Shown here piece after piece: positions 23,238-30,899 of a DNA stretch of 40,855 nt. The DNA lies in NCBI GenBank assembly GCA_012519745.1, contig JAAYPO010000083.1, forward strand, positions 1 through 40,855, read 5' to 3'. Source of the stretch: Clostridiaceae bacterium (lineage in GTDB: Bacteria; Bacillota; Clostridia; Acetivibrionales; DTU013). The first letter of the stretch is position 1. Each line of letters starts with the position of its first letter. Both the position numbers and the translations under genes were made by a program. The notes under the pieces are model-generated. The model was not told where the DNA came from, ran no database searches, and worked only from the letters and a program-made list of their open reading frames with translations.

Positions 23238-24932
23238 TTGAGCTATAATATTTTGATTGGCGGGGCTGCCGGACAGGGTGTAGAAACTGTTTCTGCTGTT
23301 TTTGAGAAGATTGTCAAAAGACGGGGTTTTGAGGTTTTCTCTATAAAGGACTATATGTCAAGGGTCAGAGGCGGTCACAATTTTGTACAGGTGCGTTTTG
23401 GCAATGAGAGGATCCGTTCACACTGGGATGAAATAGACTGTATCATTGCGCTGAATGAGGAGACTATCGAAAATCATATCGAGAGACTCCATCCCGGAGG
23501 GGCCATCATTTGCGATGAGGAAATCGAATTTGATGATGCCAGGGTGCTGGCGCTCCCGCTGAAGGAGACTGCAAAGGCCTGCGGCAATGTACGGGCCTTT
23601 GGGAGTGTTGCGGCAGGCGCTGCATTGGCGCTGTATGGGATAAAGAATGTAGGTATCGATAAGATATTTCATGAATTGTTTAGTGAAAAAACAGCACAGC
23701 AGAATATCGATGCTGTCATGGCAGGAAGCCGGCTTGCTGCCAAAAGGTTCGATGCGGAGAAAGAGGGAGCTTCCGAAAAAGAAAAAGAGTGCGCCAGAAT
23801 ACTGATCAACGGGAATGATGCGGTGGCACTCGGCGCACTGGCAGCGGGCTGCAAGTTTTATTCGGCGTATCCGATGACTCCTTCGACAAGCATCATGAAT
23901 TATCTCGCAGCCAAAATGAATGATGCCAAGATCGTGGTGGAGCAGGCGGAGGATGAGATAGCGGCTATCAATATGGCCGTAGGGGCAGCTTATGCCGGAG
24001 CCAGGTCGATGACGGGGACCTCGGGCGGCGGCTTTTGCCTGATGGTCGAAGGGCTGGGACTTGCGGGGATGCTTGAGGTACCGCTGGTGATTGCCAATGT
24101 GCAGCGGCCCGGTCCGGTCACGGGATTCCCTACCAGGACGGAGCAGGGCGATCTCAAGTTCGTCATTTCTGCTTCCCATGGTGAGTTTCCCAGGATGGTC
24201 ATTGCTCTGAGGGATGCGGAGGATGCCTTTTATCAGACTGTAAGGGCATTCAATATCGCCGATAAATACCAGATACCTGTCATTCTTTTAAGTGACCAGT
24301 TCCTGGCAGACTCCTTGTCAACATACGAGCCCTTTGATTTTGGCAGAGTAAAAATCGACAAGCACATATCAAGGGCTGAGGATTATGATGATAAACCTTA
24401 CAGGCGGTATGAGATCACACGCTCTGGCATATCTCCCAGGCTGATCCCGGGGCAGAGAGCCGGTGTGACTGTTTTGGCCGACAGCGACGAGCATGATGAG
24501 TCGGGTCACATAACGGAGTCTGCGGCTGTCAGGAATCAAATGATGTCAAAGAGGATGAGAAAGCTGGAGCTTCTGAAGGAAGAGCTGCAGGAGCCTGTGT
24601 TTACAGGCGAAGAGGATTGTGAGGTATTGCTGCTTGCATGGGGGTCGATGTGGGGACCCGTTGCTGAAGCAGTCAGGCTGCTGAACGAGAAAAATGACAG
24701 AAAGTATGGGGCACTTGTTTTTGGCGATATATGGCCTTTACCGGTTAAGTCGCTTCTTGAAAAAGCAGGAAGGGCAAAAACGGTGATCAATGTGGAGCAG
24801 AATGCCACCGGGCAGCTTGCCTCGGTCATTACAGAATCCACAGGCATTTTCTGTGATCACAGCATACTCAGGTTTGACGGGCGGCCAATGAGCTCTCAAT
24901 ACATTTTCGACGAAGTAACGGGGAAGGAGTAA
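23238..24932 (+). CDS. korA: 2-oxoacid:ferredoxin oxidoreductase, fused gamma-alpha subunit
   Basis: 564 residues from TTG 23238, chosen because AAAGGAG is ten bases upstream and the product starts at the first strand (SYNILIGGAAGQGVE). Residues 1-~180 are the gamma domain (GGAAGQGVE, SRVRGGHN); residues ~190-390 are the alpha pyrimidine-binding domain (GNDAVALGALAAG, YPMTPSTSIMNYLA, EQAEDEIAAINMAVGAAYAGARSMTGTSGGGFCLM); the rest is domain II and the C-terminal region (VINVEQNATGQL). This gamma-alpha fusion is the usual KorA organisation, and with KorB it oxidises 2-oxoglutarate or related 2-oxoacids to acyl-CoA with ferredoxin. The exact substrate is not certain. KorB follows after 4 bp. Confidence 0.9.
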   Translation: MSYNILIGGAAGQGVETVSAVFEKIVKRRGFEVFSIKDYMSRVRGGHNFVQVRFGNERIRSHWDEIDCIIALNEETIENHIERLHPGGAIICDEEIEFDDARVLALPLKETAKACGNVRAFGSVAAGAALALYGIKNVGIDKIFHELFSEKTAQQNIDAVMAGSRLAAKRFDAEKEGASEKEKECARILINGNDAVALGALAAGCKFYSAYPMTPSTSIMNYLAAKMNDAKIVVEQAEDEIAAINMAVGAAYAGARSMTGTSGGGFCLMVEGLGLAGMLEVPLVIANVQRPGPVTGFPTRTEQGDLKFVISASHGEFPRMVIALRDAEDAFYQTVRAFNIADKYQIPVILLSDQFLADSLSTYEPFDFGRVKIDKHISRAEDYDDKPYRRYEITRSGISPRLIPGQRAGVTVLADSDEHDESGHITESAAVRNQMMSKRMRKLELLKEELQEPVFTGEEDCEVLLLAWGSMWGPVAEAVRLLNEKNDRKYGALVFGDIWPLPVKSLLEKAGRAKTVINVEQNATGQLASVITESTGIFCDHSILRFDGRPMSSQYIFDEVTGKE

Positions 24933-24936
24933 AGGC

Positions 24937-25788
24937 ATGTGCGAGATGAATTTTCAAATATCAGAGACGGCATGGTGTCCCGGGTGCGGCAATTTTGACA
25001 TAATCGAGTCGCTGAGGAGAGCGTTGGAGGGGTTGGGCAAGAAACCCCATGAGGTGGTCGTTGTGGGAGGTATAGGGCAGGCTGCAAAGACTGCGCAGTA
25101 TATAAATGCAAACGGGTTCTGCGGTCTCCATGGCAGAGCACTGCCGCCGGCCGCCGCTGCTAAGATCGCAAACAGCAGGCTGACTGTGATAGTAGATTCC
25201 GGAGACGGTGATTCTTACGGAGAAGGCGGGAACCACTTTATACATAACATCAGAAGAAATGTCGATATAACACATTTTGTACATGACAACCAGATTTATG
25301 GTCTGACCAAGGGGCAGGCATCACCCACCACTGATGTGGGTCATGTTACCGGCATCCAGGTGACCGGCTCGCTGCATGAGCCATTGAACCCAGTGCTTTT
25401 GGCCATATGCATGGGTGCAGGGTTTGTGGCCAGGGCCTTTAGCGGTGACAAGGAGCATCTCACCTCGATAATGATGCAGGCCATAGAGTACAAGGGCTAT
25501 GCGCTGGTAGATATCCTTCAGCCCTGTGTGACCTTCAATAAGATAAACACATATCAATGGTACAGCAAGCGGGTATACAAGCTGGATGACAGCTATAATG
25601 TGTCCGACAGGCTCAAAGCCATGGAAAAGGCCATGGAATGGGGCGACCACATACCTGTGGGTGTTTTGTACAAAGAAGAGAAGAAGGATTTTAACGAGAA
25701 AATGGAATTTCTCAGAGGCGATCAGACGCTCATCGATAGTGAAACAGACCTGGACAGGATCAGGGGATATCTTAGGGATTTTGAATAG
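24937..25788 (+). CDS. korB: 2-oxoacid:ferredoxin oxidoreductase, beta subunit
   Basis: 283 residues, ATG 24937 after GGAAGGAG and four bases after the alpha subunit stop. CPGCGN near the N-terminus contributes Fe-S ligands. The thiamine-diphosphate motif GDGDSYGEGGNH is at about 88-99, followed by HDNQIYGLTKGQASPTT, the usual KorB sequence. A later conserved cysteine lies in ILQPCVTFN. No separate ferredoxin-like delta subunit is next to it, as is common for two-subunit KorAB enzymes. The pair forms one operon ending at the hairpin that overlaps the stop codon. Confidence 0.92.
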   Translation: MCEMNFQISETAWCPGCGNFDIIESLRRALEGLGKKPHEVVVVGGIGQAAKTAQYINANGFCGLHGRALPPAAAAKIANSRLTVIVDSGDGDSYGEGGNHFIHNIRRNVDITHFVHDNQIYGLTKGQASPTTDVGHVTGIQVTGSLHEPLNPVLLAICMGAGFVARAFSGDKEHLTSIMMQAIEYKGYALVDILQPCVTFNKINTYQWYSKRVYKLDDSYNVSDRLKAMEKAMEWGDHIPVGVLYKEEKKDFNEKMEFLRGDQTLIDSETDLDRIRGYLRDFE

Positions 25789-25815
25789 AGCCGCGTTATA
25801 ACACGGCTCTATTTC
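25787..25815 (+). terminator. Terminator overlapping the korB stop codon
   Basis: AGAGCCG and CGGCTCT form the stem base, with GTTATAAC inside extending it; ATTTC follows on the plus strand. It sits between convergent genes (korB and the GH27 gene) and could serve both directions weakly. Confidence 0.65.
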
Positions 25816-25849
25816 ATATATTTGAATATTTCTAAAGCGATGGAGCATA

Positions 25850-27148
25850 TTACAAGGAACACTTGTAGAGAACCGCTCCGTGTGCCGGTATATTTGCAGT
25901 GATCACAGAGGCACAGCTGCCCAGGTCTTCATGCTTCCATAGATCCCGGACGTTTACTGCTGTATCGATGCCAAGTTCCTTCAGGCTGACGCAGACCGGC
26001 CGGGCTTCCTCCGACAGATTGAATAATGCTGTGTATAAATTGCCGTCATCATCCTTGCTGGACCAGACAGCATGATAATCGCTGCGTTCTATCTGCCGTG
26101 CTCCGCGGCCGCAGGCTGTCAGGTGCAGGACTTCGGGATTGGTCAGCAGGGCCAGGGTCCAGTCGTCGAGCCTGGTCAGCTCGGCGCCTATCATTAGGGG
26201 GGATCGGAAAATACACCACAAGGTCATCATTGTTATCTGTTCGTCCCTGGTGAGGTTTGTATATCGTTCATTTTCAAAGCCTTTTCCAAGCCAGCCTACC
26301 GGGAGCATGTCACAGTCGGGAAAACAGCCTTGTGCAACATGTGACTGCCATACCTCACAGCGCTCGAACATATTCTTGAGCAGTCTCCAGTCATCCCAGA
26401 AATCGTCGGTTATACGCCACATGTTTGCATATTTTGATAGGTGCCATGCCTTTTCTATCACGGCGGGTCCCGGAGACAGGCTCAGTACGATATTCCTCCC
26501 GCAGGCAGCGATCGCCCTGTGTATCATTTCTATCTCTTTTTCAGCCGAATACGGGTCGTTTGGGTACATATTGGTGTTGCAGATATCATCGACCTTGACA
26601 AAATCTACGCCCCACTGAGAATACAGCTCAAATATTGAGTTGTAGTACTCCTGTGCGCCGGGCCTTCTGTAATCGACACCGTACATATCAGGATTCCATT
26701 TTGATATGGAATAGGGATTTGCTATCTGATCCGCGGTCACATCGGTGCCCTTGATCTTCATATGCGTATGGGCCGCATACCTAGGTATGCCGCGCATGAT
26801 ATGTATCCCGAATTTCAGGCCCAGACTGTGTATGTAGTCGGCAAGGGGGCGGAAGCCGGCGCCGTCCTTTGCGCAAGGGAACCGGTTTACTGCCGGCAGC
26901 TGCCGGGAGTACTCATCCATGGTAAAGTGGCTGAAATCGATGTATTGGTACTGATCTCTTTTTGTGCCGGCATTCGGGTCGGACCATTGTATATCGATCA
27001 CCACATATTCGTAGCCGAATGGCTTCAGATGCTTTGCCATGTATTTTGCATTCGCCCTCACAGCGGCCTCATTTACTGTAGTGTCGTAATAATCGTAGCT
27101 GTTCCAGCCCATGGGCGGAGTTTTTACAAATCCGTTTTTACAGAACAT
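25850..27148 (-). CDS. GH27 glycosidase (alpha-galactosidase or beta-L-arabinopyranosidase)
   Basis: 432 residues with no signal peptide, so probably cytoplasmic. The N-terminal (beta/alpha)8 barrel has the GH27 opening TPPMGWNSYDYY; the nucleophile is D187 in FVKVDDI, and the acid/base is D248 or D249 in WRITDDFWDDW. A C-terminal beta-sandwich follows. Family GH27 includes alpha-galactosidases, alpha-N-acetylgalactosaminidases and beta-L-arabinopyranosidases; the adjacent beta-L-arabinofuranosidase and the arabinose operon 10 kb away make the last an attractive option, but the sequence does not settle it. ATG 27148 overlaps the upstream GH127 gene by 11 bases, with AAAGGA upstream, so the pair is one operon. 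Confidence 0.85.
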   Translation of the reverse strand: MFCKNGFVKTPPMGWNSYDYYDTTVNEAAVRANAKYMAKHLKPFGYEYVVIDIQWSDPNAGTKRDQYQYIDFSHFTMDEYSRQLPAVNRFPCAKDGAGFRPLADYIHSLGLKFGIHIMRGIPRYAAHTHMKIKGTDVTADQIANPYSISKWNPDMYGVDYRRPGAQEYYNSIFELYSQWGVDFVKVDDICNTNMYPNDPYSAEKEIEMIHRAIAACGRNIVLSLSPGPAVIEKAWHLSKYANMWRITDDFWDDWRLLKNMFERCEVWQSHVAQGCFPDCDMLPVGWLGKGFENERYTNLTRDEQITMMTLWCIFRSPLMIGAELTRLDDWTLALLTNPEVLHLTACGRGARQIERSDYHAVWSSKDDDGNLYTALFNLSEEARPVCVSLKELGIDTAVNVRDLWKHEDLGSCASVITANIPAHGAVLYKCSL

Positions 27149-29006
27149 GATCTGTTGTCCTTTCTTTCATAATACGAAAGTAAACGGTGTATTTCTGATA
27201 TCCAACGTCATATAAAGGAATGAAGCGTATGTTGCTGTCCTGGTACTTGGTTCTGTAGCTTATGTTCCAGCTGCTCCACTGCCTTTCATTATCAGGAGTC
27301 AAAATCATTTCAGGATGCTCTATATCTCCGCGGAGAATCCGGTCATCGCCGCAAAGACCCGCCAGGACTATAGGACCCTCCATAAAAGCAACGACCTCAG
27401 GATCGTCGGGCAGAGGGCATACGGTCAGCTCCATCGGGAATTCAATGCTGATCGTATCACTGTTCCAGGACTTCTCTATTGTGCAAAAGCCGGAGGGATC
27501 TGCATTTATACTTTGCAATTCTCCATTGACATATATTTTGGCCGTTCCCTTTACCCACCATGGTATCCTGAATTTCAATGCGAAGTCTGCCTGAGGGCTG
27601 CAGTTGACTGATAGGTCTATAAAAAGTGACATTGGCCTATGCATAAAGTCCAGATTTGTTTTATTGACGATGTTGCAGCTGCCGGCCCTGTGATCTATTT
27701 CCTGCCTGATCACGATGGTGCTCTCACCCCTGATGTGCCTTAATTCAGAGGGTATGTACTGGCATATTGCCACACCGGAGGGATCTTCGAAATAAATGTC
27801 TGTGGTGTGGACTGCATTGGCCTGCACTAGGCTTCCATGGCAGCACCAGAAATCATGTGTATGGGAGCCCCAATGCTTTTTGGAGCCTGGAGCAAGGGGC
27901 AGGAAGTATGCGATCAGGGCGGTGGTCGGATGGATGGTCTCCGTTCCGTTGGGGAAGAAGCCTTCCCAGTGTCCCTGTGCCATAATGCCGTTATACAGGT
28001 TTCTTTCCCAGTAATCTGCGTATTTGGCATCGCTGGTCCATCTCAAAAGAAAGCCGGCAAGCCGCATCATATTGTAAACAGTACAGTGTTCCTGATTTTT
28101 TTCACCGAGCCTTGCGGACATTTCCCCCGGCGGAGTCCAGATCTCGCCACAGGTCTGACCGCCTGTGCAGTAGCAGCCCCGTTTGGTCACAGCCAGATCC
28201 CAGTAAGCTTCCACGATATCTCTCCAATGCTGTTCGCCGGTCACTTCCCAAGCTCTGGCGGCTCCGATGATCTCCGGTATCGTAGTATTGGCATGCATGT
28301 TTGTCAGAACATCTTCCCCTGCCAGCAGAGGATCGAACAGACGGCGGCGGTAGTATCTCTTCATCAGCTCATAGTGTTCGCTCCGTCCTGTGATCTCGTA
28401 CAGATCAGCCCAAATCTCCAGCATGCCGCCTGTTTCACTATCCAGTATATCGTCGAACTGTTCCCTGTCAAACTGACCTGACCAGCGATAGAACCAGTCG
28501 GACCATTTATCGGCAATTTCAAGGGCCTGCTTATTGCCTGTGAGTATGTACATGTCCATAAGCCCCATAAAGGTCTTATGCAGCGTATATTGGGGTGCCC
28601 ACACCTGTTTTCCTTTCGCGACCCAGTCCAGATACTTTTCCGGGATAGGACCGACCCACTCCCCGCCGTTCTCCTTCTGGCATTTTGCCAGCTCCGATAC
28701 TATTCTGTCAGCCTTTCCCTTTACCTCGGTATCGCCTGTGGCAGCATAGATCCTTGCCGCCGCAGACAGCCAGTGGCCGAGGAAGTGGCCTCTTAGCTGG
28801 CAGGTGGGTGATTCCCATCCCCAGTGGATGTTTTCCGGCTGTTGGCTCGAGGACCATAGACCGGCCTCGCTGTAATGGTTGCGAAGCAGGTTTTCGCTGT
28901 CCAGGCTCATCATGTATTTGCGGTTGGAAACAGTTTTCTTATGAAGCTGACCCGGCAGCAATTCTACTGCGCCGAAGGGGATACTCTTCATCTTGATATT
29001 TCCCAT
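27138..29006 (-). CDS. GH127 family beta-L-arabinofuranosidase (DUF1680)
   Basis: 622 residues from ATG 29006 (MGNIKMKSIPFG); AGGAGGG ends eight bases upstream, so GTG 29015 is not preferred. The catalytic (alpha/alpha)6 barrel carries the Zn-bound Glu/Cys set known from the Bifidobacterium enzyme HypBA1: E288 in CGEIW, C308 in QEHCTVYNMMRL, and C388-C389 in FWCCHG, the first of which is the candidate nucleophile. C-terminal beta domains follow. No signal peptide, so it likely acts on imported oligosaccharides with non-reducing beta-L-arabinofuranose. Related family GH146 is possible. It is the first gene of the operon with GH27. Confidence 0.88.
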   Translation of the reverse strand: MGNIKMKSIPFGAVELLPGQLHKKTVSNRKYMMSLDSENLLRNHYSEAGLWSSSQQPENIHWGWESPTCQLRGHFLGHWLSAAARIYAATGDTEVKGKADRIVSELAKCQKENGGEWVGPIPEKYLDWVAKGKQVWAPQYTLHKTFMGLMDMYILTGNKQALEIADKWSDWFYRWSGQFDREQFDDILDSETGGMLEIWADLYEITGRSEHYELMKRYYRRRLFDPLLAGEDVLTNMHANTTIPEIIGAARAWEVTGEQHWRDIVEAYWDLAVTKRGCYCTGGQTCGEIWTPPGEMSARLGEKNQEHCTVYNMMRLAGFLLRWTSDAKYADYWERNLYNGIMAQGHWEGFFPNGTETIHPTTALIAYFLPLAPGSKKHWGSHTHDFWCCHGSLVQANAVHTTDIYFEDPSGVAICQYIPSELRHIRGESTIVIRQEIDHRAGSCNIVNKTNLDFMHRPMSLFIDLSVNCSPQADFALKFRIPWWVKGTAKIYVNGELQSINADPSGFCTIEKSWNSDTISIEFPMELTVCPLPDDPEVVAFMEGPIVLAGLCGDDRILRGDIEHPEMILTPDNERQWSSWNISYRTKYQDSNIRFIPLYDVGYQKYTVYFRIMKERTTDHVL

Positions 29007-29062
29007 TACATTCACCCTCCTGTTGTTTGTTGTTAATGGATCGGGGCAAGGCCCATATCAAT

Positions 29063-29091
29063 ATTGTACATATTCTGATTCCTTTTGTGAA
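29063..29091 (-). promoter_or_regulatory. Promoter of the GH127-GH27 operon with possible AraR half-site
   Basis: On the minus strand, TTCACA (29086-29091) and TACAAT (29063-29068) are 17 bp apart, about 57 bp before the GH127 start. TTGTAC at 29064-29069 overlaps the -10 box and equals half of the AraR operator consensus, but the other half is poor. The plus strand of the same gap has a TATAAT at 29105-29110 that could serve the divergent gene at 29176. Confidence 0.55.
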
Positions 29092-29175
29092 CAAAAAGAT
29101 TTTGTATAATGCATCCACTATTTATGCCGATATATATGGTATAGGATTTATTTTGATTCCAAGGAGGGAATTATT

Positions 29176-29742
29176 ATGGTGAATCAGGTCAATTCAACAG
29201 GCAGATATCAGCCTGTCTATTCAAATGATAAAAACACTGCAGATAAACAGCAGAATATACAAAAGGATGAAAACGGTGTCATTCTGGAGCTCGGGAAGGG
29301 CGCTGAAAAAAGTGCCACATACTCAAAGCCTGTGCAAAAGAGGGACTCAGAGGAGATAAGACGTCTTTGGAATGAGACCGAAAAAACGGTCGAGTCTCTC
29401 AGATCAATAGTGGTGAGACTGGTTGTGAGCCAGGGTAAAAAGCTCGAGAATGTATTATCCGGCAGAGAAAAGCTTTTTGTCGATGCAGAGGCCAGAGCAG
29501 AGGCAGAAAGGCTTGTGGCCGAGGACGGGGAGCTGGGGGTCAAAGCCGTCAGTGAAAGGATAGTGGGTTTTGCAAAGGCATTATCCGGAGGGGACAAATC
29601 AAAGCTGGCTGAATTGAGGGCCGGCATAGAGAAAGGCTTCCGCCTGGCCGAGAGGGCTCTTGGAGGCAAGCTCCCGGAGATCAGCAAGGCTACATATGAC
29701 GAAGTAATGAGACAGCTGGACGAATGGGAAAATGAAGAATAA
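29176..29742 (+). CDS. Conserved hypothetical protein (188 aa) of Clostridia
   Basis: ATG 29176 after AAGGAGGG. The first ~60 residues are polar and disordered (NSTGRYQPVYSNDKN... ILELGKGAEKSATYSK). Residues ~60-188 are helical, with conserved blocks: a central VVSQGKKLENVL, then AEAERLVAEDGELGVKAVSERIVGFAKALSGGD, and finally GIEKGFRLAERALGGKLPEISKATYDEVMRQLDEW. I recognise this as a recurring unannotated protein of flagellated Clostridia, without known function. No signal peptide or membrane segment. It has its own promoter region and is followed by repeats. Confidence 0.7.
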   Translation: MVNQVNSTGRYQPVYSNDKNTADKQQNIQKDENGVILELGKGAEKSATYSKPVQKRDSEEIRRLWNETEKTVESLRSIVVRLVVSQGKKLENVLSGREKLFVDAEARAEAERLVAEDGELGVKAVSERIVGFAKALSGGDKSKLAELRAGIEKGFRLAERALGGKLPEISKATYDEVMRQLDEWENEE

Positions 29743-29780
29743 CAATGCGTAATAATAAAATCGCATCATAGCAGCATTTC

Positions 29781-29876
29781 GGATAGCAACATTGTGTAAT
29801 AAAAACATGTTATAGCAACAATGTGTAATAAAAATATTGCATAATAAGAAACATGTTATAGCAACAATGCGTAATA
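29781..29876. repeat. Degenerate AT-rich tandem repeats
   Basis: Three imperfect copies of ATAGCAACAATGTGTAATA (starting near 29783, 29812 and 29859), two of them preceded by CATGTT. They lie directly after the 29176 gene. The stretch 29743-30417 holds no gene that I can support: it contains these repeats, a weak hairpin with T-run (29910-29937) and the 41-bp inverted arrays. Confidence 0.6.
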
Positions 29877-30012
29877 GCATAAAAGAAATGGCGATTGCCA
29901 TCGTGGCTGGGTCCGTTGACGGATCCGGCTGCTTTTTATCAGAAGGATTTCTGATTTGCAGAGCACTTTGGTGCTTTCTCAGGAAATGGCAGGAGCGTTA
30001 CTACTGCCTGGA

Positions 30013-30250
30013 AATCTTAGTGGATGATTTTTCGATTAGGGGCAACATCAAATAATCTTAGTGGATGATTTTTCAATTAGGGGCAAGACAACTAATGATT
30101 TTATGGAAATCCATCTATAATCATTATACATAATTCGTAATATTTCGCATTATGTTTCCTTGACATAACACAAGGGCTGCCCCTAATCGAAAAATCATCC
30201 ACTAGGATTGCTTGGTCATACCCTTAATTGAAAAATCATCCACCAGGATT
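30013..30250. repeat. Inverted arrays of a 41-bp unit, locus 2
   Basis: Left arm: two direct units at 30013-30044 and 30054-30085. Right arm: two inverted units at 30178-30209 and 30220-30250, plus a weaker third at about 30258-30280. Each unit reads AATCYT, two bases, TGGATGA, TTTTTCRATTA, GGGGCA, then a nine-base spacer. The nine-base spacers differ between copies while the blocks are nearly identical. Blocks and spacings match the inverted repeat at 13520-13675. The two arms can fold against each other across about 92 bases, the same central distance as in locus 1. Confidence 0.8.
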
Positions 30251-30417
30251 ACCTGATGCTGCCCTTTGTGATATCATCCAAGCGGAAGGAGCGATTCTTC
30301 CCATATCAAATGGAGCCGGCCGGCCGGAAATGTCCCAGGGCACTTAATTTAATTTCTTTTATGGTGATTCTTCATAAATTCTGTAGTGAAATTACTAAAA
30401 ATTTAACAATTTCATTA

Positions 30418-30471
30418 TTGACATGGCTTAAGGTATCATGTATTATAAAGATGAAATGATAACGATTATCA
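30418..30471 (+). promoter_or_regulatory. feoA promoter with Fur box
   Basis: TTGACA (30418-30423) and TATTAT (30441-30446) with a 17-bp spacer, then TGATAACGATTATCA at 30457-30471, one mismatch from the 7-1-7 Fur consensus. Fur bound here would cover the transcription start and repress under iron sufficiency. Confidence 0.85.
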
Positions 30472-30508
30472 ATATCGCAAAACAGATATTGACACGGAGG
30501 TGCATATT

Positions 30509-30721
30509 ATGCCGTTGTCTAAGGCAAGACCGGGACACTGTGGTCAGATCAAGGCCGTTAACGGAAATGAGAAGATGCGTAAGTTCCTTTTTACATTAGG
30601 TTGTTCGGAGGGGGAAGAGGTCACTCTGATATCCGTTCTGGCGGGTAATTACATCATTAATGTCAAGGACAGCAGATATGCGATCGACCGCAATATTGCA
30701 AAAGCGATAGAGCTTATTTGA
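30509..30721 (+). CDS. feoA: FeoA, ferrous iron transport accessory protein
   Basis: 70 residues from ATG 30509 (MPLSKARPGHCGQI), seven bases after GGAGGT; the in-frame GTG at 30500 overlaps that site. It is an SH3-like beta-barrel of usual FeoA size, with the LGCSEGEEVTLISV turn and the NYIINVKDSRYAIDRNIAKAIEL ending. FeoA is cytoplasmic and is required, with FeoB, for ferrous iron uptake. It has its own promoter and Fur box and is followed by a terminator, so feoA is transcribed at least partly apart from feoB. Confidence 0.93.
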   Translation: MPLSKARPGHCGQIKAVNGNEKMRKFLFTLGCSEGEEVTLISVLAGNYIINVKDSRYAIDRNIAKAIELI

Positions 30722-30804
30722 TTCCTTTGTACAGGTGATCGGTATCATTGCTTATGTGAGGTAATGAACAGCTTGCATGGGAAAAGGGAAATGAAAAACA
30801 GGCT

Positions 30805-30823
30805 AGCAGCAGGGCTGCTTTTC
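30805..30823 (+). terminator. Terminator between feoA and feoB
   Basis: AGCAGC-AGG-GCTGCT stem-loop at 30805-30819 followed by TTTTC. It ends the feoA transcript just before the second Fur box. Confidence 0.6.
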
Positions 30824-30836
30824 TTATAACACTAAT

Positions 30837-30851
30837 TGATAATGATTATCA
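30837..30851 (+). promoter_or_regulatory. Fur box upstream of feoB
   Basis: TGATAATGATTATCA, a perfect 7-1-7 Fur inverted repeat. A TTGATA at 30836 with CAATAT 16 bp downstream could be the promoter it covers. Confidence 0.88.
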
Positions 30852-30899
30852 AAATCACAATATCTGACAAAGCGATTTCTGCAGCAGTGGAGGATGTAT

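Noticed and set aside
23418-24179. Long minus-strand ORF of 253 codons inside korA
   Set aside because: It is a shadow of a strongly recognisable plus-strand gene, with no start signal and no protein features.
30013-30250. CRISPR-like array of about 32-bp repeats with short spacers
   Set aside because: Copies occur in both orientations, spacers are only nine bases, and there are no cas genes; inverted arrays fit better.
30256-30459. 67-codon ORF before feoA
   Set aside because: It overlaps the feoA promoter, has no ribosome-binding site and starts in repeat sequence.
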